A DNA stretch of 32,723 bases from Candidatus Altimarinota bacterium (GTDB lineage Bacteria; Cyanobacteriota; Cyanobacteriia; Cyanobacteriales; Microcystaceae). Under the pieces are notes generated by a model. The model saw only the letters and a program-made list of their open reading frames with translations, did not search any database and was not told where the DNA came from. This document shows positions 1-7,400 of this stretch, piece by piece (the stretch's first letter is position 1; the number at the start of each line of letters is the position of its first letter). The DNA is taken from contig JAAUUT010000068.1 of the NCBI GenBank assembly GCA_012031035.1, positions 1 through 32,723 of the forward strand. The letters are read 5' to 3'. The translations under genes and the position numbers were made by a program.

Positions 1-2
1 AT

Positions 3-800
3 CTCAACCAACCAAGACTAACAGCACAGAGATTTATCCCCAACCCGTTTAGCAACGATGCGGGGTCGCGCTTATATCGAACCGGAGATAAGGCAAGATA
101 TCTAAGCGATGGAAATATCGAGTTTCTTGGTCGTATTGACCATCAAGTAAAAGTCAGAGGATTTCGCATTGAATTAGGAGAAATTGAAGCGGTATTAAAC
201 CAACATCCAGAAGTCAAAGAATGTGTTGTTATTAACCGAGAAGATGTACCAGGGAAAAACCAATTGATTGCTTATATCGTTTATAAGCAAGAAAAAGTAG
301 TAACCGTGACTGAGTTGCGACACTTTTTAGAGGAAAAGCTGCCTTTATATTTAGTACCAACAAACTTTGTCACTATAGACGCTATGCCTCTCTCTCCTAA
401 TGGAAAAATAGATAGGCGATCGCTTCCCGTTCCCAACAATCTTCGACCCGAATTAGAAGTAAATTATGTAATTCCACAAACAGAAGTGCAACAAGCTATT
501 GCTGATGTTTGGCAAAAAGTTCTTGCTCTAGAAAAAGTAGGTATTCACGACAACTTTTTTGAAATAGGCGGACATTCATTGCTTCTAATTCAAGTAAATA
601 GCAAACTGTGTCAATTATTTAATATCGAGCTATCAATAGTGGAGATGTTTAGATATCCAACCATAAGTTCTTTATCAGAATATTTAAATAATATCGCTCC
701 CAGTCAATCTTCATTGGCCGATGATAAGTTGCAAAATGAAAAGTTAAAGGCTGGTAAAACTAAACAAAAAAAACGCAGGCAAAAAGTTCAGTCAATTTAA
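3..800 (+). CDS. NRPS module, 3' part: adenylation C-terminus and peptidyl carrier domain (5' truncated by window edge)
   Basis: The reading frame is open from the window edge, so the true start lies outside and the first internal ATG (264) is not the start. Bases 100-200 encode the A8 region (GRIDHQVKVRGFRIELGEIE), and NGKIDRR near 400 is the A10 lysine motif. A PCP follows with DNFFEIGGHSLL; its Ser is the phosphopantetheine site. After the PCP there is no C, TE or R domain, only a tail of about 40 residues that is Lys/Arg-rich at its end, which may be a docking segment. The substrate cannot be read because the pocket residues lie upstream. The module probably hands an aminoacyl or peptidyl unit to the PKS at 4408, since the intervening genes form an extender-unit cassette. 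The family is certain; its position in the assembly line is inferred. Confidence 0.93.
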   Translation, partial: LNQPRLTAQRFIPNPFSNDAGSRLYRTGDKARYLSDGNIEFLGRIDHQVKVRGFRIELGEIEAVLNQHPEVKECVVINREDVPGKNQLIAYIVYKQEKVVTVTELRHFLEEKLPLYLVPTNFVTIDAMPLSPNGKIDRRSLPVPNNLRPELEVNYVIPQTEVQQAIADVWQKVLALEKVGIHDNFFEIGGHSLLLIQVNSKLCQLFNIELSIVEMFRYPTISSLSEYLNNIAPSQSSLADDKLQNEKLKAGKTKQKKRRQKVQSI

Positions 801-838
801 GGTGAAATCAATAAGACAGTTAACAAAAAATAGAGGAA

Positions 839-1690
839 ATGGAAATTAAAACTGTTGGTGTTATTGGCGCTGGTGTAATGGGGATTGGAGTATCCCAAAA
901 TCTCGCTCAAACTGGTCATCAAGTAATTCTTTTAGATGTATCGGACGAAATATTAGAGCGTGCCAAACAGGAAATTAGGAACAACATTCGCTTTCAGAAT
1001 TTTTTCAATAAGCAAAATCAATCGGATAGTAACAACATCCTAGACCGTATTAATTTTTCTACGGATTATTCTGTGTTGAGCAAAGCAGAGTTTATCGTTG
1101 AAAATGCTACAGAAAAATGGAACATCAAAAAAAATATTTACGAAAAAATCGATCTAATTTGTCCCAAAGAATCAGTTTTTGCCGCTAATACATCGGCTAT
1201 TTCCATTACTCGTATTGCTTCAGTAACTAAACGCCCTTCTCAAGTTCTTGGCATCCATTTTATGAATCCCGTACCCATGAAGCCAATGGTAGAAATGATT
1301 CGTGGATATCATACTTCTGATGAAGCGATCGCAATAGCAAAAAAATTATTAGCTCAAATGGGTAAAGAATGTATTTTAGTTAATGATTCACCAGGGTTTG
1401 TTTCTAATCGCGTGTTAATGTTAACCATTAATGAAGCTATTTTTTTATTACAAGAACAAGTAGCTTCAGCAACAGAAGTAGATCGAATTTTCAAAAGCTG
1501 TTTTGGTCATAAAATGGGGCCGTTAGAGACAGCCGATTTAATTGGTTTAGATACAATTCTTTTTTCCATTGAAGTTTTATATGAAAGCTTCAATGATAGT
1601 AAATATAGACCTTGCTCGTTGCTAAAAAAAATGGTGGATGCAGGTTTATATGGTCGTAAGAGCGGACAAGGTTTCTACAGTTATAGCTAA
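839..1690 (+). CDS. 3-hydroxyacyl-CoA dehydrogenase family protein (FkbK/ZmaG-like, extender-unit cassette)
   Basis: The 283-residue protein has the usual length and two-part layout of 3-hydroxybutyryl-CoA dehydrogenases. An N-terminal Rossmann fold carries the dinucleotide motif GVIGAGVMGIG (residues 7-17) followed by an acidic strand end (LLD). The catalytic His is H140 in GIHFMNPVP, and the C-terminal helical domain ends in GLYGRKSGQGFY. ATG 839 is preceded by AGAGGAAA. In methoxymalonyl- and hydroxymalonyl-ACP pathways this family oxidises the C3 hydroxyl of glyceryl-ACP. The direct neighbours (discrete ACP, acyl-CoA dehydrogenase, FkbH-like protein) make that role much likelier than fatty-acid oxidation. 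The family is clear from sequence; the pathway role is inferred from context. Confidence 0.9.
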   Translation: MEIKTVGVIGAGVMGIGVSQNLAQTGHQVILLDVSDEILERAKQEIRNNIRFQNFFNKQNQSDSNNILDRINFSTDYSVLSKAEFIVENATEKWNIKKNIYEKIDLICPKESVFAANTSAISITRIASVTKRPSQVLGIHFMNPVPMKPMVEMIRGYHTSDEAIAIAKKLLAQMGKECILVNDSPGFVSNRVLMLTINEAIFLLQEQVASATEVDRIFKSCFGHKMGPLETADLIGLDTILFSIEVLYESFNDSKYRPCSLLKKMVDAGLYGRKSGQGFYSYS

Positions 1691-1707
1691 ATAGCAGAGG
1701 AATAAAT

Positions 1708-1956
1708 ATGCAAGAGACTAAAGTGAAGATAAAGCAGTTTTTAGCACAGTTTTTCGGAGAGCATAATCTACAAGATGATGAAGATATATTCGCTCTTGGG
1801 TTTGTTAATTCTATGTTTGCCATGCAACTAGTTTTATTTATAGAAAAAGAGTTTCAAGTCACAATTGAAAATGAAGATTTAGATTTTGAAAATTTTAAAA
1901 CGATAAATGCTATTGTCAATTTGCTAGAACGCAAAACAACATTTGTTGGAGCTTAA
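1708..1956 (+). CDS. Discrete acyl carrier protein (FkbJ/ZmaD-like)
   Basis: This 82-residue acidic protein has the size and fold signature of a stand-alone ACP. The phosphopantetheine attachment site is S35 in GFVNSMFAMQLV, where the usual DS is NS. The flanking helices are amphipathic and rich in Glu/Asp. The start at 1708 follows an AGAGGAATAA ribosome-binding site, 17 nt after the dehydrogenase stop. Between the dehydrogenases of a hydroxymalonate-type cassette it would carry the glyceryl unit loaded by the FkbH-like protein, through its oxidation to hydroxymalonyl-ACP, and deliver it to an AT domain. The identity as a carrier protein is strong; the cargo is inferred from the neighbours. 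Confidence 0.88.
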   Translation: MQETKVKIKQFLAQFFGEHNLQDDEDIFALGFVNSMFAMQLVLFIEKEFQVTIENEDLDFENFKTINAIVNLLERKTTFVGA

Positions 1957-1962
1957 AATAAA

Positions 1963-3147
1963 ATGAAAATAGAATTAACTCCACAACAAAAAGAAGCTAA
2001 ATCGGAATTTAGAACTTTTGTCGATCGCGAAATTATTCCTCTTGCCGATCGATGCGATCGCGAAGAAAAAACTCCCCCAGAATTGATTAAAAAACTAGCT
2101 CAAAAAGGCTATTTGGGTGCTGTATTGCCTAAAGAAATTGGCGGTAGAGGAATGGATGCGATCGCCTACGGTATTTTAAATGAGGAAATGGGACGAGGAT
2201 GTTCTTCGTTACGAAGTTTATTAACCGTTCATAATATGGTGACTCATGCTATTTTTAAATGGGGTAGTAAGCATCAAAAAGAGTATTGGTTGCCTAAGTT
2301 AGCTTCTGGTGAAAAGATTGCTGCTTTTGCTTTGAGCGAACCTAATGTAGGTAGCGATGCTAAAAGTGTAGAAACCACAGCAACAATTTCGGGTAATTCA
2401 TATATTTTAAACGGACAAAAAACATGGATTACTTATGGACAAATTGCTGATGTTTTTTTAGTATTTGCTCGATGCGAAGAAAAACCTTCTGCTTTTTTAG
2501 TTGAAAAAGGTAGTTCAGGTCTTTCAATTGTGCCGATTTTCGGTATGCTTGGTGTCAAAGCTTCAATGTTAGCAGAACTTCATTTTAATAACTGTTTTAT
2601 TCCCCAAGAAAATCTTGTGTGCAGACAAGGTTTTGGATTTTCTCATGTCGCTTCTTCTGCACTCGATTATGGAAGATATAGTGTCGCTTGGGGTTGTTTA
2701 GGGATAGCACAAGCTTGTTTAGAAGCTTGCATTCAATACACTAGCGAAAGAAAACAATTCGATCTTTATCTTAAAGAGCATCAATTAATCAAACAAATGA
2801 TATCGGATGCGATCGCGAATATTAAAGCAGCAAGATTGCTCTGTTATCAAGCTGGTTATCTAAAAGATATTGGCGATCCTCAATCAATTGTGGAAACATC
2901 TATTGCTAAGTATTTCGCTTCTGTGATGGCGACAAAAGTAGCAAATGATGCCGTACAGATTCATGGGGGAAATGGTTGTAGTAGCGAATATTCCGTTCAA
3001 AGATATTGGCGCGATTCAAAAATAATGGAAATTATTGAAGGGAGTACACAAATTCAACAAATTACTATTGCAGAATCAGGTTATCAAGAATATATTTTAT
3101 CGACTCAATCTTCTACAAAGCCTCAAGAATTAATGGCAAGGATGTAA
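1963..3147 (+). CDS. Acyl-CoA dehydrogenase family flavoprotein (FkbI/ZmaE-like)
   Basis: The 394-residue length is typical of FAD-dependent acyl-CoA dehydrogenases. Visible family signatures are FALSEPNVGSDA (FAD/substrate contact), YGRYSVAWG in the C-terminal helical bundle, YTSERKQFD, VQIHGGNG, and the terminal IIEGSTQIQQ, where E359 aligns with the catalytic base of the family. It starts 6 nt after the ACP gene and ends 4 nt before the FkbH-like gene, so the genes are almost certainly co-transcribed. In extender-unit cassettes this enzyme acts on the ACP-bound three-carbon unit. The family is certain; use on an ACP rather than a CoA substrate is inferred from context. Confidence 0.92.
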   Translation: MKIELTPQQKEAKSEFRTFVDREIIPLADRCDREEKTPPELIKKLAQKGYLGAVLPKEIGGRGMDAIAYGILNEEMGRGCSSLRSLLTVHNMVTHAIFKWGSKHQKEYWLPKLASGEKIAAFALSEPNVGSDAKSVETTATISGNSYILNGQKTWITYGQIADVFLVFARCEEKPSAFLVEKGSSGLSIVPIFGMLGVKASMLAELHFNNCFIPQENLVCRQGFGFSHVASSALDYGRYSVAWGCLGIAQACLEACIQYTSERKQFDLYLKEHQLIKQMISDAIANIKAARLLCYQAGYLKDIGDPQSIVETSIAKYFASVMATKVANDAVQIHGGNGCSSEYSVQRYWRDSKIMEIIEGSTQIQQITIAESGYQEYILSTQSSTKPQELMARM

Positions 3148-3151
3148 ACAA

Positions 3152-3643
3152 ATGGTTTCTATACAATCTGAGCAAAATAGATATAAATACAGAGAGCAAA
3201 AAACCATTAAATGTGTCGTTTGGGATTTAGATAATACTATCTGGAATGGTGTTTTATTAGAGGGCGATCGCGTTTCTGTACGTCCTTCTGTAGTAGACAT
3301 TATTCAAACTTTAGATAGTCGAGGGATTCTACAATCTATTGCTAGTAAAAACGAACATAATAAGGCAACAGCAAAACTTCAAGAGTTTGGATTAGTAGAA
3401 TATTTTTTGTATCCTCAAATCGATTGGAACTCTAAAGTTTCTTCAATTCAAGAGATTGCTAAATCACTAAACATTGGTATTGACACAATCGCCTTTATCG
3501 ACGACCAGTTATTTGAACTCGAAGAAGTTGCTTTTTCTTTACCTGAAGTGCTTTGTATTAATGCAATAGAATTAGAGCGAGTTCTAGAGCTACCAGAAAT
3601 GAACCCTCGTTTTATTACAGAGGATTCACAAAAAGAAGATTAA
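3152..3643 (+). CDS. FkbH-like protein, N-terminal HAD-phosphatase half (gene split by frameshift)
   Basis: These 163 residues match the first half of FkbH-type enzymes, which take the glyceryl unit from 1,3-bisphosphoglycerate, remove phosphate and load it on an ACP. The HAD nucleophile motif DLDNT sits at residues 25-29 (D25, D27), followed by WNGVLLEGD. Further on is the HAD motif FIDDQLFELEEV. Family members are about 350 residues; this ORF stops after FITEDSQKED, at the linker to the acyltransferase half, and the stop overlaps the next ATG (TAATG at 3641). Adding one A to the A5 run at 3630-3634 changes the linker to EDSQKRRLMYISD and fuses both ORFs at about the normal length. It is therefore a frameshifted fkbH-like gene or a sequence error; a genuine two-subunit form is less likely. 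Confidence 0.88.
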   Translation: MVSIQSEQNRYKYREQKTIKCVVWDLDNTIWNGVLLEGDRVSVRPSVVDIIQTLDSRGILQSIASKNEHNKATAKLQEFGLVEYFLYPQIDWNSKVSSIQEIAKSLNIGIDTIAFIDDQLFELEEVAFSLPEVLCINAIELERVLELPEMNPRFITEDSQKED

Positions 3644-4221
3644 TGTATATTAGCGATCGCGATCGCAATAAAGTTGAATCAGAATTTACTGGAACTAAAG
3701 AAGAGTTTTTAGCTACCCTCAATATGCATTTTACTATCTCTTCTGCCCAAGAAGAAGACTTACAACGAGCAGAAGAATTGACGGTAAGAACCAATCAATT
3801 AAATACTACTGGTTATACTTATTCTTATAACGAACTTAACCAATTAAGACTATCCGAAAATCACAAGCTATTAATTGCTAGTTTAGATGATAAGTATGGA
3901 AGTTACGGAAAAATTGGCTTAGCTGTTATCGAATGCTCGAAAAATATTTGGACAATTAAACTTTTGCTGATGTCTTGTCGCGTTATGTCTAGAGGTGTCG
4001 GTACAGTAATGCTCAACTATATTATTGAATTAGCTAAAAATAATAATATTCGTCTTTGTGCCGAATTTGTTAGCAACGATCGCAACCGCATGATGTATAT
4101 TGCCTATAAATTTGCTGGCTTTCAAGAAATCGATCGAAAAGGCGATTTAGCAATTCTAGAAAATAAATCGATGAGGATTCAACCCTGTCCAGATTATATA
4201 AAGTTACAAATCAATAATTAA
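3643..4221 (+). CDS. FkbH-like protein, C-terminal GNAT-type acyltransferase half
   Basis: The 192-residue ORF begins MYISDRDRNKVE and continues with EFLATLNM, DLQRAEELTVRTNQLN and a GNAT-like core around CRVMSRGVGTVML. This is the second half of FkbH-type glyceryl transferases. ATG 3643 overlaps the preceding stop by one base and has no ribosome-binding site of its own, so it would depend on translational coupling or on frame restoration upstream. The combined length of the two halves (163 + 192) equals a normal FkbH. A -1 deletion in the A-run just upstream explains the split. After the stop there are about 90 bases without features, then the heptamer repeat. There is no O-methyltransferase gene between this and the PKS. 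Confidence 0.85.
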   Translation: MYISDRDRNKVESEFTGTKEEFLATLNMHFTISSAQEEDLQRAEELTVRTNQLNTTGYTYSYNELNQLRLSENHKLLIASLDDKYGSYGKIGLAVIECSKNIWTIKLLLMSCRVMSRGVGTVMLNYIIELAKNNNIRLCAEFVSNDRNRMMYIAYKFAGFQEIDRKGDLAILENKSMRIQPCPDYIKLQINN

Positions 4222-4313
4222 TTTACTTAATAATACCAATTTAAAAAATGAATATAACAAATGAAACTATCGAACCGTTATTAGCTTGACATTTTTATTT
4301 TTTTTATCCAAAA

Positions 4314-4397
4314 CTAAAATCCAAAATCCAAAATCCAAAATCTAAAATCTAAAATCTAAAATCTAAAATCCAAAATCTAAAATCTAAAATCCAAAAT
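4314..4397. repeat. Tandem heptanucleotide array (CYAAAAT)12 directly upstream of the PKS gene
   Basis: Twelve uninterrupted 7-bp units run from 4314 to 4397. Each is CCAAAAT or CTAAAAT, varying only in the second base, and a degenerate copy lies just before. The array ends 10 bp before the PKS ATG and occupies the place of its leader and ribosome-binding site. Short heptanucleotide tandem repeats are known in cyanobacterial genomes. Its phase-neutral, non-coding position means copy-number change would alter spacing rather than protein. Confidence 0.95.
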
Positions 4398-4407
4398 CGT
4401 ATAATTT

Positions 4408-7400
4408 ATGACAGATACACAAAACAACGAGCTAGAAATTGCCATTATTGGAATGAGTGGGCGTTTTCCTGGCGCAAAAAATATAGATGAATTCTGGAAT
4501 AACTTACAAAAAGGTATAGAATCAATTTCCATCTTTACTGATGAAGAATTAGCTGATTCAGTAAAAGACAAAAAGCTGCTAAGCGAGCCTAATTTTGTCA
4601 AAGCTAAAGGCATATTAGACGACGTAGAACTTTTTGATGCGTCCTTCTTTGGTTTTAACCCTAGAGAAGCTGAGATTACCGATCCACAGCATCGACTATT
4701 TTTAGAATGTGCTTGGGAAGCATTAGAAAATGCAGGCTATGACTCTCAACAATATCAAGGCTCGATTGGTGTTTATGGTGGTAGTAGTTTAAACAGCTAT
4801 TTTCTCAATAATGTATCTCCAAATTTAGAACTTCTTAATTCTATCGACGGTCATCAACTTACGATCGCAAGTGATAAAGATTTTCTGACAACACGCATCT
4901 CTTACAAACTAAATTTAGAAGGGCCGAGTTACACCGTTCAAACTGCCTGTTCGACTTCATTAGTTGCCGTCCATTTAGCTTGTCAAAGCTTACTAAATGG
5001 AGAATGCGACATGGCTTTAGCTGGCGGAGTTTCTGTTGATTCGCCACGAAAATCTGGCTATCTTTATCAAGAGGGAGACGTTAGTTCGCCAGATGGACAT
5101 TGCCGTGCTTTTGATGCTAAAGCACGGGGAACTGGAAGCGGCGAAGGCGTTGGTATTGTCGTTTTGAAGAGATTGGAAGATGCGATCGCGGATGGAGATT
5201 TTATATATGCTGTTATCAAGGGTTCGGCTATTAACAACGATGGCTCCTTTAAAGTTAGCTATACGGCACCTCGCATAGATAGTCAAGCTAAAGTCATTAG
5301 GATGGCTCAAGTTGTCGCTGAAGTCGAACCGGAAACGATTAATTATGTTGAAACTCATGGAAGCGGGACGGTACTAGGAGATCCTATTGAAATCGCCGCT
5401 TTAACTCAAGCTTTTCGCACCGACACTAATAAGAAAGGCTTTTGTGCAATTGGTTCGGTAAAAACGAATATCGGTCATTTGGATGCAGCAGCAGGAATAG
5501 CCGGATTAATTAAAACCGTTCTTGCTCTTAAAAATCAACAGATTCCCCCCAGTTTGCATTTTGAGCAACCTAACCCCAAGATTGACTTTGCCAATAGTCC
5601 ATTCTACGTCAACACTAAACTATCCAAATGGAATGTTAATGGCACACCTCGTCGTGCGGGAGTAAGTTCTTTTGGCATTGGGGGAACTAATGCTCATGTC
5701 ATTCTCGAAGAACCCCCTACACAAGAATCTTCAAATCAATCTCGTCCTTGGCACCTGTTAACTTTATCTGCCAAAACCGACTCAGCTTTAGAGAAAGCTA
5801 CCAATAAGTTAATCGAACATCTTAAACAGCATCCCGACCAAAACATAGCCGATGTTGCTTACACTCTTGGGGTCGGTCGTCGAGCGTTTGAGCATCGGCG
5901 AATGGTTGTTTGTCAAAATAGAGAAGATGGAATTAATGCACTTATTGACCCAAAACGAGTATTAACTAATTTTCAAGAACCCAGTAATCGACCTGTAGCT
6001 TTCATGTTTACTGGTTTGGGAACTCAATATGTCAACATGGGTAGGGAACTTTATCAAACTGAGCCAGTATTCCGCGAACAAGTAGACTTATGTTGCGATA
6101 TTCTATCGCCATTGCTCGATCGCGATCTTAGAGACATAATATACCCCAACAGGCATCAAACCCCCTCACCCAACTCGACAGCAACTCAATCTGGGTTAGA
6201 TTTGCGTAAAATGCTCTCTCGCGAAGAAAAACCAGCAGACGAAGCCACTCAAAAACTCAATCAAACTTATCTGACCCAACCAGCAGTCTTTGTCATCGAG
6301 TATGCCTTAGCTCAGTTGTTGATGGCTTGGGGAATTCGTCCCGTAGCCATGATTGGTTACAGTATCGGTGAATATGTGGCAGCTTGTGTATCTGGGGTTT
6401 TGTCTTTAGAAGATGCTTTGACTCTGGTCGCCAAAAGAGCGCAAATGATTCAGGAATTGCCCCCAGGAGCGATGCTAGCCGTTCCTCTTTCCGAAGAACA
6501 AGTGCGTCCCTATTTAGACGAGAATCTCTCGCTATCGGCGATTAATGGCTCATCTATGTGTGTAGTCGCCGGGACGATTGAATCCGTAACTGAATTAGAA
6601 CAAAAACTAAGTCAACAAGGATTGGCAGTTCGACGAATTGAGACATCTCATGCCTTCCATTCTCAGATGATGAATGCGATCGCGCAACCCTTCACCGAAC
6701 TTGTTAAAACCGTTAAGCTTCAACCTCCTAAGATTCCTTATTTATCTAACGTTACGGGAACTTGGATTACAGCCGAGCAAGCGACTAATCCTACTTACTG
6801 GACTCACCATCTTTGTCAAACAGTGCGTTTTGCCGATGGAGTTCAACAGTTGTGGCAGAAACATCAACCAATTATGTTAGAAATTGGTGCAGGACAGACA
6901 TTAGGGAGTTTGGCTCAACAGTGTTTAGAAAAGGTTTCGTTAGCGGATAAGATTGTCTTACCTTCACTGAAGTATTCTTACGATCGCCAATCGGATATAC
7001 GTTTTCTGCTTAACAGTTTAGGTCAATTATGGCTTTTAGGAGTTGAGATCGATTGGTCGAAATTTTACGAAAATGAGCGTCGTCATCGTCTTCCTTTACC
7101 AACTTATCCTTTTGAGAGACAGCGTTATTGGCTCGATCCTCGTCAACCAGAACAAATTTCGGCTACACAAAAAGTCTCTTTAGAAAGAAAACCAGATATA
7201 GCAGATTGGTTTTACGTTCCAATTTGGAAACAATCTGTACTTCCTCCTCGTTTAAAATCTGGTGAGTTAAACAAACAAAAATCTTGCTGGTTAGTATTTG
7301 TTGATGAATGTGGAATTGCTTCTGAGATAGCAACGAAACTAGAAAAAGAAAATCAAGATGTCATAATCGTAAAAACTGGAGAAAAATTTAGTCAAGTTAG

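Noticed and set aside
4314..4397. Possible CRISPR array
   Set aside because: The units are 7 bp and contiguous, without spacers.
4400..4405. TATAAT as a -10 promoter box for the PKS
   Set aside because: It ends 2 bases before the ATG, too close to make a usable leader for this start; AT-rich chance match is likelier.
5017..5358. Minus-strand ORF of 113 codons inside the PKS
   Set aside because: Shadow of the KS-coding sequence; no family likeness and no ribosome-binding site.
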